Source of the DNA: Rhyacophila brunnea
Lineage: Eukaryota; Arthropoda; Insecta; Trichoptera; Rhyacophilidae
Direction: 5' to 3'
Assembly (NCBI GenBank): GCA_022495005.1
Contig: JAGYXB010000196.1
Location: forward strand, 868,001-932,000
DNA length: 64,000 nucleotides
Shown here: positions 1 through 11,766 of the stretch, one piece after another
Position numbering within the stretch: the first letter of the stretch is position 1
How the letters are laid out: each line of letters begins with the position of its first letter
Position numbers and translations under genes: made by a program
The notes under the pieces: model-generated
What the model was told of the DNA's origin: nothing
Databases searched by the model: none
What the model saw: only the letters and a program-made list of their open reading frames with translations

Positions 1-312
1 ATAGTGCCTGAAGATGCCAAAAGACGAAACTCGGGTTGCAAAAATTACTCAAATCAAGGCCTGAACAAAAACGATGCATGAGTGCGAGTGAGAAAGTATT
101 CGGCACCCTTATAATCTCTGCGACACGCGCTAGAGTAAGATAAAAGGTCTACATATTCTTGAGTCAGTTTCCAAAAGTATCGCTGGCAAATCGTGGTGAA
201 TCGCTTCATGTAGCATCGATAATCTGCGAGTTCGTGTTGCTAAATTTGCTATTTTTTGTGTTAAACATAAAGTCAGTGGTATATATTTTTAGTTAATTAA
301 GTAGGAAAGGTG
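1..312. other. No gene recognised
   Basis: AT-rich sequence with no long open frame, no repeat shared with the rest of the window that I could see, and no convincing splice-bounded exon before the THAP-like remnant that follows. Confidence 0.5.
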
Positions 313-380
313 GTTCTGCGTGTTGTATTAAAATATGGTAGCCGTACTGATAAGCAAAAAGATGGTATTACGTTTCATAG
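313..380 (+). pseudogene. Decayed THAP-like zinc-finger first exon
   Basis: Read in the frame starting at 313, the peptide ends RTDKQKDGITFHR, which closely resembles the start of insect THAP DNA-binding domains (C-x2-4-C, then a basic stretch and ITFHRFP). The block ends CATAG|GTAAGT, a strong donor that would split the last Arg codon, a plausible place for a THAP intron. The two expected zinc-binding cysteines read as CGT (Arg, 319-321) and TAT (Tyr, 334-336), each one substitution away from TGT, so zinc binding would be lost. No start codon in frame and no clear second half of the domain were found; a weak LKAVLTVYNKP match near 920-955 may be the domain's end. THAP domains occur in host factors and in P-type transposases. 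The call rests on about 15 residues and is tentative. The donor-like junction could also be chance. Confidence 0.35.
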
Positions 381-382
381 GT

Positions 383-2690
383 AAGTTGATACATGTTCGT
401 GACAATTTCTTTGTATATTATTATTTATTTTAATATCAGTGACCTAGTGTTTCTTTAAAATAACTTAAATTATGGATATCTTTACCTAATGGTTGCATTT
501 TGACCGCTTAAAAATACTATATAACGTAAAAAATAGAAAATTACATTTTAATTCTGAGCGTCTAGTGCGAGCACTTTGGGCGAGCACTAGCGAAATGGTC
601 TATGGTCTCGAACATTTGTAGGCGAATGCGTTCGCTCGCCCACAAACCAAACGCACGGCACGTAGCTTCATTTAGCAATGCAACGGGTGGCGTCTAGATG
701 TATCTTTAGTCTATGACTCAAATGGAATAAATAGTACAAAACTTAAATCCATTATAATTTACTTAAATTGGGTTTCAAACCCTTTTGTGGTGTTAAAATA
801 TAAATTAGAGCTAATTTAAATGTTTGATTTACTTCCATAATAATATAATAATAAGGCTTCGTTTAGTAGATAATGTTCTATGCAATAGTATTCGTTTAAC
901 GAAATTCACCACTGCTCCAGTTGAAGGCCGTACTTACTGTTTACAATAAACCTTTACATAAACGGTCAAAATGTTTTCCTATTTTTATAACCGCTCCAGT
1001 TAAAAGCTTCCGAGATGAAGAAACGAGCAGTGTTGCCGTTCCCGCAGCATTGGATTTCCTTCCAGCAATTCCTAGCCTCAGTGTTGTTTATTCACAACAA
1101 GAGGAAAGCGATATAAAGTTGGCCCTAGCGAACGAGATCTTTAGCGGGAAGCTTGTTGAGAGACGGATAGCCAGTTTATTACTTTGAAAGCAAAGCCTAC
1201 TTTGCATAGTACTGAAAACTATTGCTTACATTTGAATATATTTAAATTATGAATGGCATACTTGTACACAAAAATAATGAATGATGAAATATTTAATGCT
1301 CTTATATTATTATATAAAGCAGTGGCGTGGAGTGAAATATGTAGGATATAAGGTTTATACTGTTTAGGAAGGTGGATACTTGTCAGTCATTTTTACAGAA
1401 CTTTAAAAATATATAATAATATTTATTATGATATTACTATTGCTACACATTAAAGTCAACGTAAGATACGAGTAATATCATAGTATTATACTCCGTTTAC
1501 ACGTGGATTTACTGCTGACAGTACATACTATTATCACGGCCGTAACATTAAAATGCATGTGTAAACAAGCATTATCGTGCAAGTTACAAGATATTCTTTT
1601 GAATTTTCACGAAATAGTTGGAACGTGCATGACGTATGCGCACGCGTGGTGAACCTACCGGAAAAAAAACAATGAAATACAATGCACAGAGCATCTTTGA
1701 CTGTAATCAATTTTCACAACCTATCAAATAGCACCAAACAATAGCAACAATGCGTCTCGCTTACGCTTTGAGATTGGCGAGACAGTCAGCACTTTTGCGT
1801 GTAAACAGTTATTATCGCGATAGTTTAATAATTTACGCACTAGTGGTGCCAGTAAATACATGCACGTCTACTACAGGCGCTATTAAGAAAATATATGGAC
1901 ATTGGATTAAAAATTTAATTAAACCCTGAACAAAAAAACATATGAGATAAAATTTCAATTCCTTCGAATCAATTCAAAGTATCTAAAATTAAATTAAATT
2001 TAACTAGGTGTAAAAATATAATTTTTGAAATGATCTAATTTTTAAATATTTGCAGATTGAAGGCTGATAATAAAAAGCCTTTACTGTAGTGCAATTTGTT
2101 ATAATAATTTGCCGGTAGATGTAACGATATTCAATGTTTATATATAGTATTGTATCTACATTTACATCAATTAAACATAAATCGTAAAACGTGGCACTAT
2201 TACTTATTTTATTGAAATTGATGGCACAAGGTCTTGAAATATGTCAATGGAAAAAACTACGGTTTATTACACTAATTGCCATAGGTTAACTTACTGTTTA
2301 TGAACTTGTTTAAAATTGGATTCGTTGTTGATCATCGAGTCGTCGTATTCGCTGGTCGTATTTGAGTAGGTAAGAAGCAAAAGGGCTTTCTTCATTTTTT
2401 TAATTTTGCAATAGTTAAAATTAAACCAAATAACTTTATTATTATTAATTTAAATAACGGTAAAAGTAACTCAGTATTTATAATATAGGTATCTAAAAAT
2501 CACTCAAAACTTTGACAATATTTTTATATGCATACGTCAATGTATAAGTGATGGTGAGAATCCCTTTTGCTTTTGATATGAGTACACATTTATCATTCAA
2601 TATTTAATTAAATACCAGCCACTTCTAAATTCTCACGTAGTCAAAGAAATTCTATCTCATTTTAATAGTATAAATTAACTTTCAAAAGTG
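383..2690. other. No supported gene
   Basis: An 88-codon open frame (921-1187, +) has ordinary-looking composition but no recognised domain, no clear splice sites and no homologous second copy. Around 1490-1570 and 1795-1830 there are short complementary GTTTACAC/GTGTAAAC motifs, possibly edges of a decayed MITE. The remainder is AT-rich without features I can support. Confidence 0.4.
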
Positions 2691-3030
2691 TTCATATTCA
2701 TAACAAAAATTAAGTTATATTTTACATGTTAAATAATATAACATTCTCAATTATAGAACGATCGATATGTATTGGTGGAGCACGGAAGCCTAAATTTATA
2801 AAATAATCTTTAATTGTATAGACGAAAATTGCGATTTTTTTTTACAATACACCAAACAATCTCATGAAACAAATTGTTTTTTTTTAATATTGTACCTTTA
2901 TTACTCAGTTTATTTTCTGGTGACTAGTTCTTAGGACTCTTGCCGTCCCTTAAATCCTGCCGCCAGGGTGTTTCACACCCCTAACACCCTCGCTTGGCGC
3001 ATCCCTTCCCATCGACTTAAACATGAAAGT
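2690..3030 (+). repeat. Dispersed repeat family J, copy 1
   Basis: This stretch matches 24690-25150 in the same order: an AATAATATAACATTCT block, a GCACGGAA block, an ACAAATTGTTTTT block, TACCTTTAT, and a GC-rich end with CTTAAATCCTGC followed by GGTGTTT and CACCC, closing with GCTTGGCGC. Two diverged colinear copies show a dispersed element of roughly 350-450 bp. Class is unknown. No open frame or terminal repeats were recognised. Confidence 0.55.
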
Positions 3031-3227
3031 GGGGTGACTCTACTTGGCAGGCCATGTCTCAAGGGTGGATGATACCCAACCCCCAAAGAGGCTCGTCTTC
3101 AATATGACGGAAGACACTGCTGTGGTTGGAGTGTATATAAAAATACGAACGTTGGGGCTAATATGGTGGGGTCTTGTGACAGTTATTTGTAAATAGTTAT
3201 ATTTCCTGGTAGGTAGGTGGGTAATAC

Positions 3228-3350
3228 CCATATTGGGATCACAGAGATTATGAATATAATTTTGTATCGTAAATATTTCACTATATAATGTTAACATTAA
3301 TATTTTACTAATGGTTTTATAAATGCGTTTAAAATTAATAAATCTAATAT
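3228..3350 (+). repeat. Repeat family B, internal fragment
   Basis: Contains GGGATCACAGAGATTAT, the TATCGTAAATATTTCACTAT block and TGGTTTTATAAATGCGTTTA in the same order as the fuller family B copies at 31629-32274 and 51185-51812. Both ends are missing. Confidence 0.6.
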
Positions 3351-3359
3351 TCAATTAAA

Positions 3360-5034
3360 TTTCTAAAATTCAGTTTGTTATACTGCGCAGAACAAACTAT
3401 AGTTATTCATATAATGTTTATATAAACGTCGGCTTACTGGTAATATTAATTTATATACGGGATTATCTACCTATATTGTATACAGGTTGGCCAAGAAGTT
3501 TCTGTTTTTAATTATGGGTTTTATAATTTGCAAAGAAAAATAATAACTAACAAAATATAGTATAGGTACTCCTGTCAATGAGAAGCGAATTAAAGCGCGT
3601 CTGCTGGGAAATAAAAATTACAGCACTTATATGTTCAAATATATTATGATGCACGTCACATACTGTCACGTAATGTCACAATAAACTGCCACAGGAAAAA
3701 AATGTGTAATGACATTTTTATTGGTGTTTAAAATGTTATCAGACTGATGTTCCCATCTCGTAGCACATTTTGATCCTTTAAATAAACATTGTCAGTTCTG
3801 CAAAATCTGGCGAAATCACCAGATCAACAATGAGGTCCTGTCCAAATTTTGTCAAAATCCGACTGCGCGTGTTGATTTGTATAAAGAAAAACCGAAGGAC
3901 GGTACAAACATACATACAAATATATTCTATATCTAAATTTAAAACGCATAATTCTGACATCCAATAATTTTATACAAGATTAAAAAAAACAAAGGAACGT
4001 TACATCTTAATTATATCACCTGCATATTATCCACTCTTATCTTAAAATAAAAATAAACTTATATAAATTCCATCTTCTGTCACAAAATATGTTTATATGA
4101 CAATTATTTAATGTCAGAAAGAGTCAATTTCAAAACGTATTCACGATTGATACGAATAAATCGTATTGGAACAAGTTGGGTATATTTATAATAAATTTTT
4201 ATTTAGTTTTTTTCCGAGCGTTAGATCTAAGAATAAAATTATTGCTTATTTATCAAACTTTATGTGGAGTGGGCAAGGTAAACAAGTTACTTTAAAGAAA
4301 TTCAAATGCACTACAGCGGCATACTATGCAATTATATCGTAGTGCCCACCTGCAGGCATGGATAGTATTATTAGTTCAGCAGAATAACTTGGGTGCCTTC
4401 AAATATATATATATATATTTTCTCTGTCAACTTATGAATTGAATTCTAACAAAAATGCATGTGGAGTGGGCAAACTAAACGTTATTAACTCGTTTGAAAT
4501 TATTTTTTAAACGGATACCTGCATATTATTTCACTTAAAACAAATCTTGAAATTTCCACTGTACCAATTTCTCACATTATAGTAAATCTCACAATTGCTT
4601 TCATAGTGAGTTATTCCGGACAGCTAGCATAATATTAGTTTTAACCCTAAGGATGAATTTACATTAAGCTAATTAGTGCCAATATTATTTAGAACTTTTG
4701 GTCGGGAAAGTAAATAAATATCTTTACTGAATAATTCATATAAATATAATTAATTAATATTCATATAATCAATAACTTTATATAAATCTGTAAGTACCTA
4801 ATGAATTGCCGGTATATTATTATATTCGTGTATTGTAAGTATTATACTAAATGCGGAATAAAATAACACCTTTAAAAGACTTTTTATTCTATCTGGAGCT
4901 ATAACCCTTTATGGATCTTGGCCTCCTCTAGCCTTAAGAATGTAATTATTCATACAAATCTGTACAAGTGAGCAAGCTAGATGTATTAACTTATTTACAT
5001 ATTACTTTTTAACATTTATATCTATTGAACATAC
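3360..5034. other. No gene recognised; minor repeats
   Basis: AT-rich. GTGGAGTGGGCAA occurs twice (about 4264 and 4460), and a short (AT)n run lies near 4404-4420. No supported coding region. Confidence 0.4.
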
Positions 5035-5042
5035 ATAATTTC

Positions 5043-5279
5043 CAGCGCTCGAAATGGAAAAGTTTACGAACCGGAGCGCTCGACAAATTTTCTGAAGATA
5101 TTTACATAGTCATCAAATCGTATATGTATTTTATAAAAATAAGTGTGTCAGATTTTCTATTCTATAGCCTATCTAGCTTAGACGGTCAACATATTTTTTC
5201 CACGAGACGGAACGATAATTTTACAAATTTCACGAGCCGGAACGGTGCTTCGGTGCGTTCCGTTCCATTTCGAGACCTG
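5043..5279. mobile_element. hAT-type MITE, family hAT-m1, copy 1 (237 bp)
   Basis: Begins CAGCGCTCGAAATGGAA and ends with the complement TTCCATTTCGAGACCTG, so the termini are imperfect inverted repeats starting CAG. Flanks are ATAATTTC (5035-5042) and ATAATTTT (5280-5287), a 7/8 match, the 8-bp duplication length made by hAT transposases. A second copy at 56291-56532 aligns throughout. There is no transposase, so movement would need an enzyme encoded elsewhere. Confidence 0.85.
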
Positions 5280-5326
5280 ATAATTTTGAGAAAATATATT
5301 ATAACCAGGGAGCTCAGAAATAATGG

Positions 5327-5608
5327 GAACTGAAATACATAAGGGGTAAGACGATAGCAGGTAACCGACTCGAGTAAGGAAGAATCCGGGTTAAACTTAC
5401 ACACGTGTCAAGAATACGTTTTACGTCGAATACTGAAAACTGCTCTCGGTTTATGCATTTACGCTCATTTAATGTTGGTGTATTACACACACTATTGCAC
5501 ATGCATAATACGTGCTTCATTTTCGTAGGACACTCACACATTCAAAACCCTGCATCAAGATGCGGCGTATTGAATATAGCCCATCGGTATTCTATTTATT
5601 ATCTGTTC
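5327..5608 (-). repeat. LTR-like repeat family F, copy 1
   Basis: The reverse complement matches 50160-50475 and 60764-61055 over about 280 bp, sharing CACAGAACAGATAATAAATA, AGGGTTTTGAATGTGTGAGT, a CATAAACCGAGAGCAGTT block and TTCTTGACACGTGT. The 50-kb copy ends next to a primer-binding-like motif, suggesting LTR-retrotransposon LTR fragments. This copy abuts the hAT-m1 insertion. Confidence 0.55.
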
Positions 5609-5650
5609 TGTGATTATAACTAATAGAAAAAACCTCTATGAAAAAAATAA

Positions 5651-5724
5651 GACACCGCGCAGGAATCGAACTTGCATCTTTCGGGTATCGCGCCCATGCA
5701 CATAGACCACTATGCTAAGGCGTC
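5651..5724 (-). pseudogene. tRNA-like sequence (74 bp), probably a pseudogene or SINE head
   Basis: The reverse complement begins GACGCCTTAGCATAGTGG and ends TTCGATTCCTGCGCGGTGTC. The outer six bases pair (one G-U), TAGCATAGTGG fits a Pol III A box, AGTTCGATTCC fits a B box, and a run of seven T follows at the 3' side, as in Pol III terminators. The anticodon loop CGCGATA lacks the usual T at position 33 and its stem is short, so a working tRNA is unlikely. No SINE body was identified. Confidence 0.45.
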
Positions 5725-6079
5725 ATACTTAATTGCTACAAACTTTCAATCAATGGCTTTTAATACTCTCTGAAGCGTTTTCCAAATTGGGCTACTATTG
5801 GCAATCGACTTTTGTATTTTAAATCAAAGTAGGTAGGTATTACTTTAATTTGTAACCAACGTCACGGATCACTCCAAGATTTTTTGTTGTAACTTACTTG
5901 AACTTGCCTATAATTTTAAATTAACATTTTTTTATTTAACGAATAATTCACAAGATTTAAGAATGTAGCATTCTAATTATTGGTTTATTTTTCAATAATT
6001 TGTAATTCTGTGGGGTTCGTTTTGGGTCATCAATGTGGGGTTCGATTTGAGTTACCACTGTGGGAGTCGTCGACGGGTC

Positions 6080-6380
6080 GTACGTATAAGATGGATGCAG
6101 GAGCGAGTTTTATTAGTGGTGTAACGGTCTGTACAATAATATGTTACAGTAGTTATGTTACGAGTACAATACTAAACTGATGATACGGATCCGAGGTCCG
6201 TATCTCGGTACAATGAGATGTTGTGCGGGACGATACGGAGATTGAGATAGTAACAGACCGGAAACGTATATTCGAGTGACATTTCCGATGAATTATTATT
6301 CGCTATTTATACAATCAAAATAATATTCTATTTATTGAAATAATCGAGTAAGCCGGCGTTTGCGTCAATGGATGACTGAC
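6080..6380 (+). repeat. Dispersed repeat family G, copy 1
   Basis: Shares ATGCAGGAGCGAGTTTTATT, GTAACGGTC-GTAC, TTCGAGTGACATTT and TTTATACA with 20355-21110, in the same order but diverged. The second copy is split by a 510-bp insertion. Class unknown; no open frame. Confidence 0.5.
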
Positions 6381-7109
6381 TAAGTGAAAACGTATATGCG
6401 GAATTTATTATTACGGTCAGCTCCTTACCGAGTTTGCTGTAATTTGACACTACGATAATACATATTAAAATTTGTAATTCTATATCTCTATAATTCTTTG
6501 AATAAAAATTTTGTACGCGCATTAGAAGTTATCCTTCTTTGGTGTAACAAAACAAAATAAGCCGTTACTTGAGTCTATTAATATTACAGAGGATTAGGTT
6601 GATAAAACGTAAACGATGCATCTATGTCTCATATAGCACAGGATAATTTTAATTTAATTATTGTATTGGACCAAAACTCATCTTTGCCATACAGCGGTTA
6701 TAATCGATTCAGAAGTGCCCATGATGAATTAATAAAAAATCTAATATGTTTAAAATTAAATTTTAATATATTTTTTGAATTATTTACCGACTCTAAATTC
6801 ACAAAATTTATTTATTTATTGATATATAATTTAAATCATAAATAATACTTACATAAATATAGCCTCAAATCTTGATACACAATCTTTACAATGAAAAATA
6901 CACTCCAATATAAATAAAGTTTTATGAATATAAATTAACAGTGTAGAGTGTTAGTTAGTCTCCGAAATTTGTTTATAAACATATACCAATATTTATTATG
7001 ACACAATATTGGTTATGTTTACAACACGCGATCTTTACTTGGTTGTATTAAACGACTAACTAAATGACACCATGCGCATGCCTAAATGACCGAAATGAAT
7101 ATAATCATA
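6381..7109. other. No gene recognised
   Basis: AT-rich sequence with short open frames of low complexity composition only. Confidence 0.4.
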
Positions 7110-7197
7110 ATAATAAATTATGTGTTACTTCGTCACACGCCAAAAATACACTCTGATCGGTTTTCCCAAACGCGCCAAAAGAAGTATAACTTCAAAA
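7110..7197 (+). repeat. SINE-C 3' tail (headless copy)
   Basis: AATAAATTATGTGTTAC, CACACGCCAAAAATA, CTCTGAT and AAGAAGTATAACTTCAAAAA match the tail of the tRNA-Ile-like SINE at 52843-53020. The tRNA-like head is missing, as expected for a 5'-truncated retroinsertion. Confidence 0.65.
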
Positions 7198-7199
7198 AT

Positions 7200-8100
7200 A
7201 GTTAATTAAAAATTGATATTTCACTTTTATATAATATTAAAATAAAACTTGAAATTTATACTATACAAATATTATTTTTCATTAGTAAATAATACATCTC
7301 ACCATACCATATTTACTTTCGGGCAGTATATATTATAATACTGTGATATATAACACAAATAAAGCTTTGCCCTCTTCAATTTTCCCTCTCCACACCTTTA
7401 GATCTCCAGCATACGTTGAAAAGTTGAAAAGTATGAGGTCAAGTAGTGATATTTTACGGAGATATATTCTGAATAGAGTAAACAAACCAGCTTTTGCAAG
7501 CTGGTTTATAAGAAAAAAAAATATTCCTTCCATTAAGGAGGGCAGATAATTTTCCTCGTTAAGGTCGCTCTGCGGAAGCTTTTGGGAATTAATACGATTT
7601 TATAAAAATGTTAGGCGCTTGATTTTTATAAACACTTTGGCTTTTCCGTTTAGATTTCATTCTCTATATATTATTCGAGTATGCTTTGCGCTAAAAGCCC
7701 AAAAAATCGTTTATTTCTACTATACAGAAACAAACAAAAGCATTTGTTTTACTTCTGGCAACGACTTCTGTGATTTGATTCTGTGGCCAACACAATACGC
7801 CTAAGTAGATACTTAGTTTTCTTTACGTATTTCTAATGTTGCTGGATAATATTTTGAAAAATATATATTAATCAATCATCCCCTATAATAATATAAAATC
7901 ACATTTAGGTCATGCAGTAAAAATTCCGCAATACGTAGTCATCACACGTTCACAAATATACGCAGTTAGTATTAACCCATAGCTTACGGGCCACACAAAA
8001 TTGTGTTTTTGCTAGTGACTTTTCAAATGCAAATAAACACGTTAATTACAAAATTAATTAAAAGGGCCCGTTAGCATTGTGTTTATCTGTACCTCAGAAG
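7200..8100. other. No gene recognised
   Basis: Short overlapping open frames on both strands only. No family match, no splice-bounded exon, no terminal repeats seen. Confidence 0.4.
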
Positions 8101-8149
8101 CAGACGGATGCAACTCCATTTTTGGGGAAAATGAGTTTTTTTAAGAATC

Positions 8150-9398
8150 GTCATGCTGAAGGCTTTTTTTATTAGAGGCAGAGAGATGGAAGTCCTAGTC
8201 CAAGATATGCATAGCATACAGATGCAAATGCCATACCTACCTTAGAAGCAGAAGGATGCAAATCCAATAATTCACTAAGATAAAATTCTCTCAAACCGTC
8301 TGCAATATATACTAGACGAGAACCAGCCAAGAGAACGAGCTTTAGAGGAAGATACACCACTATGGACCATATCCAAGTCATCAGAGAAATCAGAGCGGAA
8401 ACAGGAATACAAGCTGCCGCTATCCATTGGTTTTATAGACTATGAGAAAGCGTTCGATTCCATAAAGAAATTTTCAATACTCGATGCACTCAGAAATCAA
8501 GGAATCCCCGGGTGCTATATAAATATTTTCAATAATAATAATAATATATACAGTAGCGCAACAACATCTCCATAAACCATCGCGCATTTTCTATCAGCAA
8601 AGGAGTCCGAAAAGGTCATACAATCTCACCTAAACTATTTACAGCTACACTTCTCCAAAGCAGAATGCAGGAACTCGCTGGAGTAAGCAACAAAGTAGGC
8701 TTGAAAATAAATGTATCAAAGAAGAAAGTCATGTTTAACTGCTTTGCGGGGCGGGCCAAAAAGAGATCCTCATCAATGACATTCAGCTCGAACAGGTGAA
8801 AAACTACATCTATCTGGCACAAGTGTCTATAGATGGATGTATATTTGATGAAATTGTTCGCAGAGTAAAGTTAGCTGGAATGCTTTTGGCCACCTGAATA
8901 ATTTATTCAAAAATGACCTGCCACTGTGCCTAAAGTGCAAAGTGTTCAACCAGTGTGTATTTCCCGTAATCACATGCGTGTGAAACATTGACCCTAAGTA
9001 AAAGAGAGATCCAGAAACTGAGAGTAGCACAACGTGGTATGGAAAGGTACATGCTGGGCATAACGCAAAAGAACAAAAAGAGGAATGAGTGGATAAGGGA
9101 ACAGACGAGGACTAATGATGTGATAGAGTTTGCTAAAAACCTCAAATGGAAATTGGCTGGACACATAGCTCGAAGAAAGGACAATCGTTGGACACATTTA
9201 GTCATCCAGTGGTATCCAAGAGGTACAAAACATCCGCAAGGTAGACCTAGAGGCCGCTGGATCGATGGAATGATAAAGTTCTGCGGAAAAACTTGGCAAC
9301 GCAACGCACAGGAATGAGAGAAATGGAATCAGCTTGGAGATTAGCGAGGCCTTCATCCAGCAGTGAATAGATTCAGGCTGGTGATGATGATGATGACA
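8150..9398 (+). pseudogene. RTE-type LINE reverse transcriptase, decayed 3' half
   Basis: Frames shift, but conserved reverse transcriptase blocks are readable in order: a FRGRYTTMDHIQVI block (about 8350), IGFIDYEKAFDSI with the first catalytic Asp (about 8430), and GVRKGHTISPKLF (about 8605). Next comes the family-typical C-terminal region in an open stretch at 8988-9317, with QRGMERYMLGIT, LKWKLAGHIARR and GRPRGRWIDGM. The 3' end reads AGGCTGGTGATGATGATGATGA, the ATG-rich tail common in RTE-like elements. Stops and frameshifts through the RT core show it is dead. The N-terminal endonuclease is absent. Opposite-strand copies of the 3' end lie at 36371-36672 and 55212-55700. Confidence 0.8.
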
Positions 9399-9404
9399 TA
9401 TTAA

Positions 9405-9905
9405 AATTAAAGTATTTTTATTACATAAAATAGTATTCTTTTAAGCCTCTCGCTCTCATGTTTTAGAATATAGTCTCATTTCAGCACATAAATGTGCAGT
9501 GGTGTTAAGATTGTTTACATTTATTAATTTTTAAACGCATTTATAAAACCATCAGTATAATTTCTGTTGACATTATTATAGTGAAATATGTACAATAAAA
9601 AATTATATTGATAATCTCTGTGATCCCAAATTTGACAAGAATTAGGCATTTTATTATTCAAAAAATGGGCAAGATTAACACATTTGAAAATAATTCTAAA
9701 GATACTAATTGTAAGCTATGTCTTTGACCATTCAAATGTGATAAACATCCTACGAATAATGATTATTTTATAATAATTATTGACCTAAGAATAAGGTAGT
9801 GTTTTTTTGAAATACGCCATTTCTTTTGGCATTCCCCAGTGGTTAAGCTACAACATACGGCCGTAGCTATAAATTGACAAACTATAACTGAAATAGGGAG
9901 TAAGA
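9405..9905 (-). repeat. Repeat family B, reverse copy
   Basis: The reverse complement runs from GTTTGTCAATTTATAGCTAC through GCCGTATGTTGTAGCTTAACC and GGGATCACAGAGATTAT to the TTAGAATATAGT block, colinear with 31629-32274. It lacks the last roughly 150 bp of the family and directly abuts the tail of the RTE fragment. Confidence 0.7.
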
Positions 9906-9909
9906 TCAC

Positions 9910-10860
9910 GATAACGCGCGTGTTTGAACATGTACCATTTAAAAAAAATCTTTTTTCGATTAGATTCGAAGCTTAATTTACACGTGAGATATGGTGGCTC
10001 TTTTCGCAAGTACACTGTATTTTTCAGGATGATCGCGACCAGTGGTTGATAACATGATTCCGACAAATAATATGATATGAGTACCGACAAATCAATAATT
10101 CAAGGGGATTTATTTAAAAATATAGAAAATCGCTTAAATACACAGAGTAACATTTGGGGCACATCACATTGCCCTTAACCTTGGCGATAAGTAGGGGGCC
10201 CCGCCAAACATTCTGGCCTAGGGCCCCGCTTCAGGATGTGAGGGCCATGACTAGCGCTACTATCGCAATTCAAAATTTTATGCTGTGGTCTGACTATAAA
10301 GAGTATTGATTGTGAGAAAAATCATGCAATAGTTCGACGCAAAGTTATGTGTAAAAGTGCTCTAGGTTTTTTAGGTTTCAAAAAAAGTTCAACATAACGA
10401 CATTGAAAATATTTCTTTCTTATAAAACACAACTTACTGCCAATTTCGTGAAGAATAATTAATTATACTGTTTACAAGAGCATCAATTGTCTTTCGATCT
10501 AACGAGCTAAGTTTTCCCAAAATAGAATGTTATCTCAACTCAATTTTCCGGCTAATAAATTTGATAATCTTCAGGATGTCGTTGATGCTATATTATACTA
10601 TTTGTAATATCTCTTTGGGTCCTTGACAGAAGCATCTTTCTAATATTAATGACAAAATACCCAAAGAGATTAAAATAATTATCGATTAAAGATAAATTAG
10701 ATTATTGAGAAATGTTAATTATATTAAACGTATATTATATAATTAAACAGATATTTCGAATGAATAATTGTATCGGTATAATTATCAATTTAAAAAAATA
10801 GTATTTTCGGCAATCAACAAAATATTATCCTTTCTTACTTACTTACTCTCGTATCCGAAA
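9910..10860. other. No gene recognised
   Basis: AT-rich. AATATCTCTTTGGGT (10606) and ACCCAAAGAGATTAAA (10659) form a short inverted pair; a TTAC run lies near 10837. No coding support. Confidence 0.4.
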
Positions 10861-10865
10861 ATTTG

Positions 10866-11690
10866 TACGTAAACAGTTCACCGCAGGACACTTATTCGTG
10901 CGCCGCAGTACGTGAAACATGAGTTCGTGTAACATTTAATCAAATGACGAGTTCTTCGTTAAACATTTCACCGTGGAATACATTTGTACGTATGCTAAAA
11001 CATGTGGAGATGTTTTTACTAGGTTAGGTTAGGGTTAATCTAATTGGAACAGTACTATTTGCAGGGTGCCGGACGAAATCCCGAAGGCCGAAATCCCGAA
11101 TGCTGAAATCCCGAATGGCCGAAATCGCAAACCGCAATTTTTTACAAGAGAGACAAAAACCCATTTTTTGTGAAAATATAAAAAAATAAAAAATATATAC
11201 ATCACTAATTGCGCAATCTTGAATTGCGCAACTTTAGCAAGAGTGGCAAAATCCATTTGTTCCACAAAATTGTCTCTCCTGCAAAAAATTGCGCAATCTG
11301 CAAAACCCATTTTCCGCAAAAAATGGGTTTGTCTCTTTTTTAAAAATTGCGCAATTCAAGATTGCGCAATTATTGGTGTTTATATTTTTTTACTTTTCGG
11401 GATTTCAGCCTTCGGGATTCCAGCCATTCGGGATTTCAGCGTTCGGGATTTCGGTATTCGGGATTTCGGCTTTCGGGATTTAGGCTTTCGGAATTTCGAC
11501 CCAAACCCCTATTTGCAAACTATTGCCGCATTTAGTAAGATACGTACAAATGTATTCTACGGTGAAATGTTCAACGAAGAACTCGTCATTTGATAAAATG
11601 TTATACGAACTCATGTTTCACGTACTGCGGCACACGAATAAGTGTCCCACGATGAACTGTATACGTACAACTCACATGTAACCACTTATT
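10866..11690. mobile_element. Fold-back/TIR element with ~130-bp inverted repeats, interrupted
   Basis: The left arm (10866-10994) and the reverse complement of the right arm (11537-11675) share GTACGT-AACAGTTCA, GACACTTATTCGTG, GCCGCAGTACGTGAAACATG, AAATGACGAGTTCTTCGTT and ATACATTTGTACGTAT in order, about 90% identical by eye. The middle is interrupted by a separate element with its own 8-bp duplication (11064-11509). No transposase frame and no clear target duplication of the outer unit were seen, so its superfamily is open. Confidence 0.7.
11064..11509. mobile_element. Nested 446-bp TIR element with tandem-repeat termini
   Basis: Flanked by a perfect 8-bp duplication, TATTTGCA (11056-11063 and 11510-11517). 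Both termini consist of tandem ~12-14-bp units (TTCGGGATTTCRGC, inverted on the left as CGAAATCCCGAA): about three to four units on the left and about seven on the right. The inner part repeats ATTGCGCAAT and AAAAATGGGTTT motifs in inverted orientation. Ends GGGTGCC and GGGTTTG (inverted) are not the usual hAT CAG/TAG, so only the 8-bp duplication points to hAT or another 8-bp-TSD superfamily. Open frames here (such as 11219-11593) encode only repeat-derived RDFGIRDFGF-type peptides. Confidence 0.75.
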
Positions 11691-11766
11691 CTACCCTGTC
11701 ACGCCCCAGTGCATAGTGCAAGCATAAGACCACGCAACTAACCTCGGTTTATGTACTTTTTTAGCA

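Noticed and set aside
921..1187. 88-codon + strand frame downstream of the THAP-like remnant, with LKAVLTVYNKP resembling the end of a THAP domain
   Set aside because: Similarity is to about 11 residues, the rest matches nothing I recognise, and no splice sites tie it to 313-380.
11219..11593. 124-codon frame with RDFGIRDFGF-type repeats
   Set aside because: It translates the tandem-repeat terminus of the nested TIR element; the periodic peptide is a by-product.
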